Source: Halorarum halophilum (GTDB lineage Archaea; Halobacteriota; Halobacteria; Halobacteriales; Haloferacaceae). Taken from it: 64,000 nucleotides of DNA. Positions 1 through 9,398 of the stretch are shown here, one piece after another. The DNA lies in NCBI RefSeq assembly GCF_013401515.1, contig NZ_CP058529.1:496001-560000 (forward strand), given 5' to 3'. The notes beneath the pieces were generated by a model, which did no database searches, was not told where the DNA came from, and saw only the letters and a program-made list of their open reading frames with translations. A program made the translations under genes and the position numbers. Every line of letters begins with the position of its first letter. The first letter of the stretch is position 1.

Positions 1-453
1 CGAGGAGATGGAGGCGAACTGGTTGTAGGAACCGAGCCAGCGCCCGCGCTGCCCGTCGGGGCTGATCTCCCCGATGATGGTCGCGCCGGTGATCCACAGG
101 ATCGAGGCGCCGAGCCCCTGGACCATCCGGACGAGGATGACGTGGACGGGGCTCTGGACGAGCATGAAGCCCAGGAACACCGCGACGTTGATGAGAAAGC
201 CCGCGAGGAGGTACCGCTTCGCGTTGCCGGTGTCGACCTTCCGGCCGAGCGGGAGCACGATGCAGAGCTGGACGAGCGCAAACGCGGTCCCGAACAGGCC
301 CTCGACGAACCCCGTCGTCCCGAACGCCTCCGCGTACAGCGCGATGGCGATGAGGATCGTCGAGTACGCCTGGCTGCGTGCGAACGCCGTCCCCGCGAGC
401 GCCGCGAACTCCCTGTCCCGGAGGAGCGCGACGGAGCTGCCGAATCGTGCCAC
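1..453 (-). CDS. MFS transporter, N-terminal part (runs off window)
   Basis: The 151 visible codons start at a GTG (an in-frame stop lies three codons upstream) and run off the left edge. They show about four hydrophobic helices, a loop containing LGRKVDTG between helices 2 and 3 that matches the MFS motif-A position, and a second basic loop VRMVQGLG before helix 4. These features fit a major facilitator superfamily permease. The substrate cannot be told from this half. The gene is divergent from nothing in the window and lies 77 bp downstream of the HD-domain gene on the same strand. Confidence 0.8.
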   Translation of the reverse strand, partial: MARFGSSVALLRDREFAALAGTAFARSQAYSTILIAIALYAEAFGTTGFVEGLFGTAFALVQLCIVLPLGRKVDTGNAKRYLLAGFLINVAVFLGFMLVQSPVHVILVRMVQGLGASILWITGATIIGEISPDGQRGRWLGSYNQFASISS

Positions 454-530
454 CTGTAGCTATCCTCTTTCGGTTCGAAACACCGCTCCCGCGTTCAAAA
501 GCGTCTCGAAACCGGTAGCGCGGAGTGCCG

Positions 531-1361
531 CTACAGCTCGATCCGCTCGACGAGCTGGTCGTCGGCCTTCGTGTTGATGGCGACGATGCGGACGTGCTCG
601 TCGATGAGCGAGTTGTGGAGCTTCGCCTTAAGGAGGTTGTCGACCTGGTAGACGCCCGCGGCGTTGACCATCTCGATGTCGACGAGCACCGGGACGTCCT
701 CGTTCTCGACGGAGCCGGGGTTGAGTTCGACGTGCTTGATGGCCTGCGAGGAGAGGGTGTTGATGCCGCGCCCGCCCTTCTCGTAGGGCATGCGCGACCT
801 GCCGCGCTCCATGTCGAGGCCGTCGGCGACGCGGATGACGCCCGCCTCGCGCGTGAGTGGGTCCTCCTCGGTGTGGTGACAGAGGATGGCGTGGAGCACC
901 TCCCCCTTGACCCGGACCGTCTCGGACGTGTCGTAGAAGTCGGCGAGGAAGCGGTCGAGCACGTCGGCGGCGAGGGGGATGGAGTAGTAGGCGTGCTCGT
1001 CGCGGTGGACGACGTGCCCGATGTCGTGGAGGGTCGCGGCGAGCGCGACGATGACGGGCTCGTCGGCCTCGGCGAGCCCCTGCTGGGCCGCGCCGTTGAA
1101 CTCGACGCCGCCACGTTTGAGGAGGTCGTACAGCCGGAGGGCGTGGTTCCGGACGATCTCGATGTGCTTCGCGCCGTGATCGTTGTACCCCTTCCGGGTC
1201 ACGGCGTTCACGTTCTGCGCGCGAAGGTAGGTGTGGATTTCCGGGTCGTCGCGGAGCGCCTCCATGACCTCGTTCAGCTTCTCGTCGGGGTAGGCGTGGT
1301 CGGCGTCAGGGTCGTACCGTCTCCCGCCGGCGTCGGCCGTGGCCTGGCTATCGTCGCTCAT
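531..1361 (-). CDS. HD-domain metal-dependent phosphohydrolase
   Basis: A 276-residue protein of the HD superfamily, which are metal-dependent phosphohydrolases usually acting on nucleotides or phosphoesters. The metal-binding set is visible: H62/H66 in NDHGAKH, the HD pair in LHDIGH (about 111-116), CHH near 161-163 and D180 in VADGLDM. I chose the ATG at 1361 because the family-like sequence begins just after it; the open frame extends upstream through low-complexity sequence that lacks homology. The substrate is unknown. It is divergent from tatA with about 275 bp between them. Confidence 0.8.
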   Translation of the reverse strand: MSDDSQATADAGGRRYDPDADHAYPDEKLNEVMEALRDDPEIHTYLRAQNVNAVTRKGYNDHGAKHIEIVRNHALRLYDLLKRGGVEFNGAAQQGLAEADEPVIVALAATLHDIGHVVHRDEHAYYSIPLAADVLDRFLADFYDTSETVRVKGEVLHAILCHHTEEDPLTREAGVIRVADGLDMERGRSRMPYEKGGRGINTLSSQAIKHVELNPGSVENEDVPVLVDIEMVNAAGVYQVDNLLKAKLHNSLIDEHVRIVAINTKADDQLVERIEL

Positions 1362-1636
1362 GTCCTCCCCGTGGAGGGCGTCGCGCAAAAACGCTCGCAC
1401 CTCGTCGTACTGTTCGGCCCCCGGTCGAGCGGCGGTGTCGGATCGAACGCGACGACGGGTCGGACGAACTTCCGGGGCGTGGCCGCTCGGTCGGACGCTA
1501 TCCGGGCGGTAAACCGCCACCTGGCCCGGACCCTGGGCCGCCGATTCCCCGCAGAATCGGGTGAACGAGACCCGAACCCGGGGACCTGGCCCGTCCAAAA
1601 AGCCTATAATCGCCACCGGGTAAGGCCGAGGTAGAG

Positions 1637-1960
1637 ATGCTCACCACAGTACCCCTGTTCGGTGCGATCCCGGGCGGGCCGGAGATGCTCATCATCCTCC
1701 TCGTGCTCGTCCTGCTGTTCGGCGCGAACAAGATCCCCAAGCTCGCCCGGTCGACGGGTCAGGCGATGGGCGAGTTCAAGAAGGGACGCGAGGAAGTCGA
1801 GGACGAACTCCAGCAGATGCAGGAGGGGGCGACCGGAACCGGCGACCGAGAGGAAGAGACGCGCGAAGAAGACTCCGAACCCCAGCCGGAGATCGGCGCC
1901 GACGCCGACTCCGAACCGGAACCGGAGATCGGTACCGAAACCGAGTCCGAACGAAACTGA
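1637..1960 (+). CDS. tatA: Sec-independent translocase TatA/E
   Basis: A 107-residue protein with the TatA plan: a short N-terminal membrane helix (about residues 15-28), the hinge FGANKIPKLARSTGQ, then a charged amphipathic helix (GEFKKGREEVEDELQQ). Typical TatA follows with a tail, here an acidic one containing a repeated PEIG..(D/E) unit. TatA oligomers form the twin-arginine export channel, which carries most secreted proteins in haloarchaea; Tat-type substrates occur in this window (the CHRD protein and the halocyanin). A TATA-like cctataat lies about 25 bp before the start. Confidence 0.92.
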   Translation: MLTTVPLFGAIPGGPEMLIILLVLVLLFGANKIPKLARSTGQAMGEFKKGREEVEDELQQMQEGATGTGDREEETREEDSEPQPEIGADADSEPEPEIGTETESERN

Positions 1961-2013
1961 GACGCCGGCCCGCTCCGCACCGTTTTTCTACCGGCCACCC
2001 GGACCACCGAACG

Positions 2014-2086
2014 GGGCGTGTGGCCAAGCGGATACGGCGAGAGGTTCCTAACCTCTAGATCGCGGGTTCGAATCCCGTCACGCCCG
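2014..2086 (+). tRNA. tRNA-Arg (anticodon CCU)
   Basis: A complete cloverleaf can be folded by eye. The acceptor GGGCGTG pairs with CACGCCC, the D arm is GCC/GGC, and the anticodon stem AGAGG/CCTCT encloses loop TTCCTAA with anticodon CCT. The T arm is GCGGG-TTCGAAT-CCCGT and the discriminator base is G. CCA is not encoded and there is no intron. It reads AGG codons for arginine. Confidence 0.95.
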
Positions 2087-2448
2087 CTTCTGCGCGACGC
2101 ACTGCGACGAGCGGAGTGAACGCAGTGAGCGAAGCAACGAGCCAACGGACACTGATTCCAGTTAGTGAGGTCGCGACCAGCGAAGCGAGGAGCCGAACCG
2201 CACGAACAGGGATAGCCGGGATCGCGAACCGCTGTGGTATCGTCCGTTCGCTTCGCTCGTACTGAAGGCCCATCAGTCGTCCCTCTACTCGGTTCCCACC
2301 TCCGCGACTTCCGTGCCGTAGGTGCGGGTTACATCGCAACGAGCCGACCACGCCGACGGCGCCTCGCCGGTTTGGATACGCTTAGTCGGGACTCCAGAAC
2401 CTATAACAAAGCGCATCCGGCCGGGACGTTTCCACGGGATCCTCAACA
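2087..2448. other. Non-coding stretch after tRNA-Arg
   Basis: I see no convincing gene in these 362 bp. The first 150 bp are low-complexity GAGCGAAGCGAG-like tracts, common as haloarchaeal intergenic filler. The last 60 bp hold a probable promoter for the HdeD-like gene (TATA-like cctataac near 2400). No integrase or direct copy of the tRNA 3-prime end was seen here. Confidence 0.5.
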
Positions 2449-3066
2449 ATGAGCACCGGTGAACCCGCAGGCTCGCAGTCGGTCGAATCGATTCCCGGGC
2501 TGGAAACGAGTTGGCGGTCGCTGGAGGTCGGTGGCGCCATCATCGCGGTACTTGGGCTACTCGCAATCCTGTTCCCGTTCGTGACGGGCATCTCCGTCTC
2601 GATCCTCCTCGGCGCGCTCCTCGTCGTCGGTGGACTCGTCCACATCGCGCACGCCTTCCGCGCGAGGGGATGGGCCGGGTTCTTCTCGCAGGTACTGCTT
2701 GCGATCGTCTACGCGTTCGCGGGCGTCTCCCTGCTCGCGAACCCGGTGCTGGGGCTCGTCACGCTGACGATCCTCCTCGTCGTCTACCTCTTCCTGTCGG
2801 GGATCGCCGAGGTCGTGATGGGCGTGGGCTTCCGCGGCAACGACGGCTGGGTCTGGGTGGTCGCCAGCGGCGTCGTCTCGATCGCTCTCGCCGCCCTACT
2901 GTGGGCCGGATTCTTCAACGTCGTCGCGTGGGCGCTGGGATTCATCCTCGGTGTCCACCTGCTGACGACCGGAATCTCGATGATCGTCGTCGCGCGCAGG
3001 GTGCGCCAGGAGCTCGAACGGCCGAGCGCGGAGCGCACAGGCGGACCCGAACCCGGGAACCCCTGA
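2449..3066 (+). CDS. HdeD family (DUF308) membrane protein
   Basis: A 205-residue protein with about six hydrophobic segments between residues 25 and 185 and hydrophilic termini. The arrangement matches the HdeD/DUF308 family: three repeated two-helix units, with GAxLVVxGLVHI in the first and LFLSGIAEVVMG in the second. HdeD of Escherichia coli is associated with acid resistance; in haloarchaea the role is undefined. It stands alone between tRNA-Arg and the pilus locus. Confidence 0.85.
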   Translation: MSTGEPAGSQSVESIPGLETSWRSLEVGGAIIAVLGLLAILFPFVTGISVSILLGALLVVGGLVHIAHAFRARGWAGFFSQVLLAIVYAFAGVSLLANPVLGLVTLTILLVVYLFLSGIAEVVMGVGFRGNDGWVWVVASGVVSIALAALLWAGFFNVVAWALGFILGVHLLTTGISMIVVARRVRQELERPSAERTGGPEPGNP

Positions 3067-3275
3067 CCGACGAACCGGCCCGCCAGCGCACCCCGTCCAT
3101 CTCCGGTGAGTACTCCCGAAAGGTTCCACGGAGAGGTGCCGAAGCGGGGAATTTGTACCTCCGTTCCCAGTAGCGTAATTTCCGTGGAGGAACTGTTAAC
3201 TCCCTGAACAGAGGATTATCTATTTCGATACGCGGGGGGAGCATTTAACGTCGGTCCGGCGGGGAGGAGGACACA

Positions 3276-6251
3276 ATGGCTACCGACGACGCGAACGCGA
3301 CACCGGCCGCCGGGTTCGACGAGCCCGGCGACACCGGGTCGCATCGGGGGGACAGGGGGGTCGTCGCCGGACGGTACACGTGGGCCGATCTACTGCGGGA
3401 GCTCGGCTACGACGAGGAGGCCGACCGTCTCGACGAACGGGCACGAGAAGCGGCCGAAACGGCCGGAGACGAGGGGGACGAGGGCGCGGATTCGGACGGC
3501 GAATCGGGGGACGAGCCGCAACGAGCCCCGATCACCGCCGGAGACGTACGGTCGGTCGGCATTGACCCGGCGGAGTTGCTCGGGTTCGACCTCGAGGGGC
3601 TCCCCGGTCGGTTCGCCGGCGGGGCCGACGTCGCGGAGTACATCACCGAACAGTCCCCGCTCATCGGCTACGACGAGATGCCCGTCGTCAAGGACTTCTA
3701 CACCTGGGACCACTACGAGGCCGAGTACTTCCTCGACGAGGAGGGGAACCCGCCCACCGACGAGGACGACGAGCCGCTGGAGTTCACGGACGAGGACAGG
3801 ACCGAGGCGCTCGGGTTCGACCCCGACGCCATCGAGGAGACGCTCGGGCACCTGAGCAAGCGCGCGCCCGAACTGGACGACGTTGTGGAGGAGCGCACGG
3901 TGAACGTCAACCCGGAGGTCGACGAGGACGACTTCTTCTCGCTGCCGGACGGGACGACGACGATCGCCAACCGGTACGACCTGGAGAAGGCCGTCCCGAT
4001 GGCGAAGAAGACCCACTTCCGCGAGGTGGAGCGCTACTGGGTGAACGAGCCGTACTCGTTCGTCATCGTCTTCCACTCGACGAAGGAGAACGAGAAGAAG
4101 TACTACGTCGTCGAACCGTACCGCAACCCCATCGAGGACGACCTCACCGGGTTCCTCGAGGGGAAGCTCCGGTCGGCGATCAAGTACGCCGACGAGGGCG
4201 GGGTCGCGAGCGACGAGAACCACCGGAAGGAGGTCATCCGGGAGGAGACGTACGACCTGCTCGAACGGTACGACCTGTTCGAGCGCGAGGGCCGGGACGG
4301 GCTCGGGAACACCGTCGCGGACGCGCTCGGCATCGACCCTGACGACGGCGCTGCAGGCAGGCTGGTCCGCGCGCTCGGGTTCCACGAACCCGTCCCGGAC
4401 GGCGAACTGGAGGGCATCTCCGCCCGCCCGGAACCGGCCGTCGTGGCCGAGGACGCCGAGACGCTCTCCGAGTACACCGTCAAGAAGCTGCTGTACTACC
4501 TCCAGCGCGACTTCATCGGCTACGAGCGCATCGACGGCATCAAACACGACATCAACGTGGAGGACATCTCCTGCGACGGGTACAACAGCCCCGTCTTCGT
4601 CTACCACTCCGACTACGAGCAGATCATCTCGAACGTCTACCACGGCGAGACGGAACTCGACGACTTCGTGGTGAAGTTGGCACAGCGGTCCGGGAAGGGT
4701 ATCTCGAAGCGCCGCCCCCAGGTGGACGCAACGCTCCCGGACGGATCACGGGCCCAGCTCACCCTCGGCAAGGAGGTGTCGGACCACGGGACGAACTACA
4801 CCATCCGGCAGTTCAAGGACGTCCCGTTCACGCCGATCGACCTGATCAACTGGACGACGTTCTCGCTCGACGAGATGGCGTTCCTCTGGCTCTGCATCGA
4901 GAACCACAAGAGCCTGATCTTCGCGGGCGGCACGGCTTCGGGGAAGACGACGAGCCTGAACGCGGTCTCGCTGTTCATCCCCTCCAACTCGAAGATCGTC
5001 TCCATCGAGGACACGCGCGAGGTCGAACTCCCGCAGCGCAACTGGATCGCGTCGGTCACCCGCCCGTCGTTCTCCGACGACGACAAGGGCGACGTGGACG
5101 AGTTCGACCTGCTCGAGGCCGCGCTCCGCCAGCGCCCCGACTACATCGTGATGGGCGAGATCCGGGGCGAGGAGGGGCGGACGCTGTTCCAGGTCATGTC
5201 GACCGGCCACACGACCTACACGACGTTCCACGCGGACAGCGTCGGCGAGGTGCTGAAGCGGTTCACCACCGACCCCATCAACGTCTCCAAGACGATGTTC
5301 ACGGCGCTCGACCTGGTCTCCGTCCAGACGTCGACGCGGGTGCAGGGCCAGAAGGTCCGCCGGAACAAGTCGCTGACCGAGATCAACCATTACGACGCCG
5401 AGAACGACGAGATCAACGTTCAGGACGTCTACCAGTGGCAGGCCGAGACCGACCAGTTCCTGGAGATGGGCGAGTCGAACACGCTCGAGGAGATCGCCTT
5501 CGACCGGGGCTGGACCCGCGAGACGCTCGACGAGGAGTTGCTCAAGCGTCGCGCGGTCATCGCGTACCTCATCGACCGCGGGCTGAACACGTACACGCAG
5601 GTCGCGGCCACCTTCCAGGCGTTCATCAACGACCCGGAGACGATCCTCGCGCTGATGGCGACCGACGGGCTGGAGGAGAGCCTCGAGGACCTCCGGGAGA
5701 TGGAGTCCGTCCTCATCGAGGTCGACCCCGACAAGGAGGAGATGGTGCCGCGACCCGAGCCGGGCGAGCGGACCGCGGCGAAGGCGGAGGCGGTCCTCGA
5801 ACGGGCGGACGACCTGCTGGAGGAGTACCGCGACGAGGCCCCCGGCGACGTCCTCTCGGCGCTCCGGAGCGTCGAACCGCAGCCGACCGTCGAGGCCGAG
5901 GCCGGCGCCGGTGCGGATCTGGAGGCCGAGGCGACCGAACGGACGAGAACCGACGCTCCGATCGACGCGGAGGACGAGGACACGTTCGACGCCATCGACC
6001 AGTTCTCGGACGAGGGAATTCTGGAGGACAGCCCCTTCTCGCGCGATGACGAACCCACGGACCCGGCCCACGCCGACGACGTTCGGCGGCCCGACGAGGG
6101 TCTCGCCGACGAGAACCGGGATGGGGGCGACGATGACGACGCTGACGACACGAACAGGGAGATCACGTCGACCGTTGACGAGGACGACGACGCCGAGGAG
6201 GCCATCGACGACTGGGGGTTCGGCGACGTCGAGACCCGCGAGGACGAGTAG
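3276..6251 (+). CDS. Type IV pilus / type II-IV secretion ATPase (PilB-like)
   Basis: A 991-residue VirB11/GspE-superfamily ATPase that powers pilus assembly in archaea. The Walker A motif GGTASGKT is at residues 551-558, the Walker B region DYIVMGEIRG at 622-631 and the histidine box STGHTTYTTFHA at 642-653. The N-terminal 100 residues and the C-terminal 120 are very acidic and low in complexity, making it longer than archaellar FlaI. Its stop directly precedes the platform gene (ATG follows TAG with no gap), the usual pilB-pilC pairing. Haloarchaeal PilB3-type ATPases share this size and context; which pilus it serves cannot be read from the sequence. Confidence 0.93.
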   Translation: MATDDANATPAAGFDEPGDTGSHRGDRGVVAGRYTWADLLRELGYDEEADRLDERAREAAETAGDEGDEGADSDGESGDEPQRAPITAGDVRSVGIDPAELLGFDLEGLPGRFAGGADVAEYITEQSPLIGYDEMPVVKDFYTWDHYEAEYFLDEEGNPPTDEDDEPLEFTDEDRTEALGFDPDAIEETLGHLSKRAPELDDVVEERTVNVNPEVDEDDFFSLPDGTTTIANRYDLEKAVPMAKKTHFREVERYWVNEPYSFVIVFHSTKENEKKYYVVEPYRNPIEDDLTGFLEGKLRSAIKYADEGGVASDENHRKEVIREETYDLLERYDLFEREGRDGLGNTVADALGIDPDDGAAGRLVRALGFHEPVPDGELEGISARPEPAVVAEDAETLSEYTVKKLLYYLQRDFIGYERIDGIKHDINVEDISCDGYNSPVFVYHSDYEQIISNVYHGETELDDFVVKLAQRSGKGISKRRPQVDATLPDGSRAQLTLGKEVSDHGTNYTIRQFKDVPFTPIDLINWTTFSLDEMAFLWLCIENHKSLIFAGGTASGKTTSLNAVSLFIPSNSKIVSIEDTREVELPQRNWIASVTRPSFSDDDKGDVDEFDLLEAALRQRPDYIVMGEIRGEEGRTLFQVMSTGHTTYTTFHADSVGEVLKRFTTDPINVSKTMFTALDLVSVQTSTRVQGQKVRRNKSLTEINHYDAENDEINVQDVYQWQAETDQFLEMGESNTLEEIAFDRGWTRETLDEELLKRRAVIAYLIDRGLNTYTQVAATFQAFINDPETILALMATDGLEESLEDLREMESVLIEVDPDKEEMVPRPEPGERTAAKAEAVLERADDLLEEYRDEAPGDVLSALRSVEPQPTVEAEAGAGADLEAEATERTRTDAPIDAEDEDTFDAIDQFSDEGILEDSPFSRDDEPTDPAHADDVRRPDEGLADENRDGGDDDDADDTNREITSTVDEDDDAEEAIDDWGFGDVETREDE

Positions 6252-8285
6252 ATGAGCCTCGACACTGGGAGCGGTTTCGGCGACACGCGGGGGTTCGCCG
6301 ACGCCTTCTACCCGCTCTTCCGGCGCCTGTTCGACGAGGACGGCGACTTCGTCGGCGGCATCCAGGGGAAGCTGACCGAGGCGCGGATGAACCAGCCGGT
6401 CGAACTGTACGTCTCCCGGGCGCTCGGCGTCGGCGTCCTCGTCGGCGGTGCGCTCTGGTTCGTGGGGGCGTTGCTCGGCTGGGCGCTGTTTGCGTTCGGG
6501 ATCCTCTCGCCGGACGCCGTGGGGCTGGGAATCCCCGTGTCGTCCAGGGGGAGCGCGCAGTTGCTCGACGACCTGAAGATGCCCATCGGCGTGCTCACCA
6601 GCGGGCTCGTGTTCGGCACCGTGGGGTTCGGGCTGGGTTTCGGGACGCTACTCGCCATCCCGTACCAGCGGGCGAGCGCGCGAAAGCGCGAGATCAACAT
6701 GCTGCTCTCGGACTCCGTGTCGTTCATGTACGCGCTGTCGGTCGGCGGGCTGAACCAGCTCGAGATCCTGCAGTCGATGGCGCAGGCGGACGACACGTAC
6801 GGAGAGGTCGCCCGGGAGTTCCAGAGCATCGTACAAGAGACGGAGTACTTCGGGACCGACTACCGGAACGCGGTCCGCGAGCAGGCGATCGAGACGCCGA
6901 GCCCCGAACTCTCCCAGTTCCTCACCGACATGCTCTCCATCATCAACTCCGGCGGGGACATGGAACAGTTCCTCAAGGACAAGAAGGAGAAGCACCTCCG
7001 GACGGCAAAACAGGAGCAGGAGCTCACCCTGGAGACGCTCGAGCTGTTCGGCGAGATGTACATGACCCTCTCGCTGTTCCCGCTGCTGCTCATCATCATC
7101 CTCGTCATCATGTCGATGATCGGGGAGAGCCAGGACTTCCTGCTGTTCGCCACGGTGTACCTCCTGACGCCGCTCATCGGCGTCGGCTTCCTCGTGCTCG
7201 TCTCGACCGTGAAACAGGACGAGGTCGGCGACGGCTACCTCGACCCGTCCGGGGTCGACGATCAGTTCGCGGAGACCCAGCGCGAGGGGCTCCTCCACCT
7301 CGGCCTGATCGAGTCGTTCGTCGGGACGTTCAGCCTGTTCGACCGCATCAAGAGCCGCGAGGGAACGTTCCGAACGAGGGAGCTGTTGCGGGCGCCGCAC
7401 CACTTCTTCCGGGACAACCCGCTGTACACCCTCGCACTCACCGTCCCTGCGGCCATCGTGTTGACCGGCATCGCGGCGGCGTCCGGGCGAGCCCCGCTCT
7501 CGTGGGACGCCATGGTCGACAACTCGATCTGGGGGACGTTCCTCTGGTTCTACCTTCCCGTGTACGTCATCGGCGTACCGCTGGCCGTGTTCCACTCGTG
7601 GAACGCCCGCACCCGCGCCGGGATAACCGGAAAGCTCTCCGAGAGCCTCCGGAAGCTCTCGTCGGCGAACGACACCGGCCAGACGCTGCTGGAGTCCTTC
7701 GAGACGGTCGCGGACACCTCCTCCGGGCGGCTCTCGGACGAGTTCGAGGTGATGCATGCGAAGGTGAACTACGGGATGAGCCTGCGGGAGTCGCTCATCG
7801 AGTTCAACAACAAGTACCACATCCCGCGGCTCGCCCGGACGGTCAAGCTCATCTCCAAGGCCCAGGAGGCGTCGAGCCAGATCACCGACGTGCTGACGAC
7901 AGCCGCACAGGCCTCGGAGAACCAGGACGACATCGACCGCGAGCGGAAGTCGCGGGCGCGGATGCAGGTCGCGATTATCCTGATGACGTACATCACCCTG
8001 CTCGGCGTGATGGCCATCCTCCAGACGCAGTTCATCGACGTGATGGGCGGGCTGACGGAGCAGGCCGGCAGCGGGTCGGGCGGGACGCAGGCTGGTGGAA
8101 TGAGCTTCGGCGGGGGCGTCGAACCGGAGGTGCTCTCGACGCTGTTCTTCCACGCGGTCACGCTCCAGGCGGTCATCTCGGGGTTCATCAGCGGCTACAT
8201 CCGGGACGCCCAGATCGTGTCGGGCGTGAAGTTCGTCGTCGTCCTGATGACGCTCGCGCTCGGCGTGTGGGTGGTGGTCGCATGA
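6252..8285 (+). CDS. Type IV pilus / type II secretion membrane platform (PilC/TadC-like)
   Basis: A 677-residue integral membrane protein with two T2SSF/TadC-type domains. The first is around residues 150-240, followed by helices near 270-320; the second is around 450-570, followed by C-terminal helices. Such proteins anchor the ATPase and transfer pilin subunits out of the membrane. It abuts the ATPase gene and overlaps the next gene by ATGA, so the block is translationally coupled. A Gly/Ser-rich loop (about residues 595-620) lies before the last two helices. Confidence 0.92.
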   Translation: MSLDTGSGFGDTRGFADAFYPLFRRLFDEDGDFVGGIQGKLTEARMNQPVELYVSRALGVGVLVGGALWFVGALLGWALFAFGILSPDAVGLGIPVSSRGSAQLLDDLKMPIGVLTSGLVFGTVGFGLGFGTLLAIPYQRASARKREINMLLSDSVSFMYALSVGGLNQLEILQSMAQADDTYGEVAREFQSIVQETEYFGTDYRNAVREQAIETPSPELSQFLTDMLSIINSGGDMEQFLKDKKEKHLRTAKQEQELTLETLELFGEMYMTLSLFPLLLIIILVIMSMIGESQDFLLFATVYLLTPLIGVGFLVLVSTVKQDEVGDGYLDPSGVDDQFAETQREGLLHLGLIESFVGTFSLFDRIKSREGTFRTRELLRAPHHFFRDNPLYTLALTVPAAIVLTGIAAASGRAPLSWDAMVDNSIWGTFLWFYLPVYVIGVPLAVFHSWNARTRAGITGKLSESLRKLSSANDTGQTLLESFETVADTSSGRLSDEFEVMHAKVNYGMSLRESLIEFNNKYHIPRLARTVKLISKAQEASSQITDVLTTAAQASENQDDIDRERKSRARMQVAIILMTYITLLGVMAILQTQFIDVMGGLTEQAGSGSGGTQAGGMSFGGGVEPEVLSTLFFHAVTLQAVISGFISGYIRDAQIVSGVKFVVVLMTLALGVWVVVA

Positions 8286-8812
8286 TGGACGGGTCGGACT
8301 ACCCGGCGAAAGCGCGCGACCGCGGCCAGACGACGGTGGACTTCGCCATCGGGATGGGCATCTTCCTCCTCGTGACGACGTTCGTCGTCACCTTCGTGCC
8401 GGACATCTTCGCCCCGTTCCAGGGGTCGAGCGCGGTCGGAACGGCCGACCGTGTAGTGGCCTCGCTCGCTACGAATCAGCTTGGCGACCCGGGAACGCCG
8501 CACGTCCTCGACGCCACCTGCACGGCCGGGTTCTTCTCCGGGCTCCAGGGTGGGACGGGTGCTCCCACGACCTGTCGGTTCGACACGACGGTGGACGAGC
8601 CAGCGGCGGTCTTCGGTCTTCCGGCGGGGACCTCGCTGAACCTGACCGTCGAAGGCCTGGAGGGTGGCATCGTCACCGGCGAGTACCCCGATGGTACTCC
8701 CGTCACGCTGGCGGCCGGTCCGACCCCACCGGACACGCAGTCCGTGACGAGCGGCCGCCGCGTCGTCTCTATCGACGGCGAGTCCTACCGACTCGTCGCG
8801 AGGGTGTGGTAG
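8282..8812 (+). CDS. Pilin-like protein with class III signal (DUF7287-type)
   Basis: A 176-residue protein. After a charged start comes DRGQT, which fits the haloarchaeal prepilin-peptidase (PibD) motif of two charged residues, G/A, then permissive positions, and then a hydrophobic helix VDFAIGMGIFLLVTTFVV. Two cysteines (CTAGFF, TTCRFD) lie in the predicted external part and could form a disulfide. It overlaps the platform gene by four bases. It resembles the small haloarchaeal DUFs that sit downstream of pilB3C3 in other genomes; the DUF number is from memory. Role inferred: minor pilin or pseudopilin. Confidence 0.75.
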   Translation: MMDGSDYPAKARDRGQTTVDFAIGMGIFLLVTTFVVTFVPDIFAPFQGSSAVGTADRVVASLATNQLGDPGTPHVLDATCTAGFFSGLQGGTGAPTTCRFDTTVDEPAAVFGLPAGTSLNLTVEGLEGGIVTGEYPDGTPVTLAAGPTPPDTQSVTSGRRVVSIDGESYRLVARVW

Positions 8813-8813
8813 C

Positions 8814-9398
8814 GTGCGCGGACAGGCCCACACCCTGGAGGCGATCGTCGCCGGGTTCCTGCTCCTGTCGACGGTCGCGTTCGCCCTCCAGGTGACCGCG
8901 GTGACGCCGCTGACCGGGAGCACGTCGAACCAGCACATCCAGAACCAGCAGGGCGCGATGGCCGAGGGCGTCCTCGACGCAGCCGTCGCGAACGGCACCC
9001 TGAAGCCGACGCTGCTCGCCTGGAACGGGACCGACGAGGCGTTCCACGGCGCCACGCGGGACGGCTACCTCAACGGCGGCCCGCCGACGCCGTTCGGCGA
9101 ACTGCTGAACGAGACGTTCCGCTCCCGCGGCGTAGCAATGGACGTCACGGTGACGTTCCTCCGCCCCGACGACCGGATGGACGGCGTCGCGCTCGTGAAC
9201 CTCGGCGCGCCGAGCGACAACTCGGCCGTCGCGACCACGACGGTCACCCTGTTCGACGACGACCGCGTTCACGACGCCGACGGGAACCCCACCGGGTCGC
9301 GTCTGGACGGGACCGACGCGTTCTACGCGGACGACGCCTCGCCGGACAGTCCGCTGTACAACGTCCTGCGGATCGAGGTGGTCGTGTGGCGCATCTGA
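8814..9398 (+). CDS. Pilin-like protein (DUF7288-type)
   Basis: A 194-residue protein starting at a GTG one base after the previous stop. The N-terminus is MRGQAHTLEAIVAGFLLLSTV, i.e. RGQ then a hydrophobic helix with a Glu at about position 9 (position 6 after the predicted cleavage), near the conserved Glu5 of type IV pilins. The rest is hydrophilic and probably external. It overlaps the next gene by 13 bases. The family is restricted to haloarchaeal pilus loci as far as I recognise. It likely acts as a minor pilin or assembly factor. Confidence 0.7.
   Translation: MRGQAHTLEAIVAGFLLLSTVAFALQVTAVTPLTGSTSNQHIQNQQGAMAEGVLDAAVANGTLKPTLLAWNGTDEAFHGATRDGYLNGGPPTPFGELLNETFRSRGVAMDVTVTFLRPDDRMDGVALVNLGAPSDNSAVATTTVTLFDDDRVHDADGNPTGSRLDGTDAFYADDASPDSPLYNVLRIEVVVWRI

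Noticed and set aside
142-1634. Long open frames on the plus strand opposite the MFS and HD-domain genes
   Set aside because: They are antisense shadows typical of GC-rich DNA; the translations are Arg/Val/Asp-rich without family features, while the minus strand shows clear domains.
2100-2200. GAGCGAAGCGAG-type tract as a possible direct-repeat or CRISPR array
   Set aside because: The units are irregular and unspaced; this is low-complexity intergenic sequence. No CRISPR array was seen anywhere in the window.
3390-6071. Minus-strand frames of over 400 codons opposite the pilus ATPase gene
   Set aside because: They mirror an acidic, GC-rich gene with clear Walker motifs on the plus strand, and have no motif of their own.
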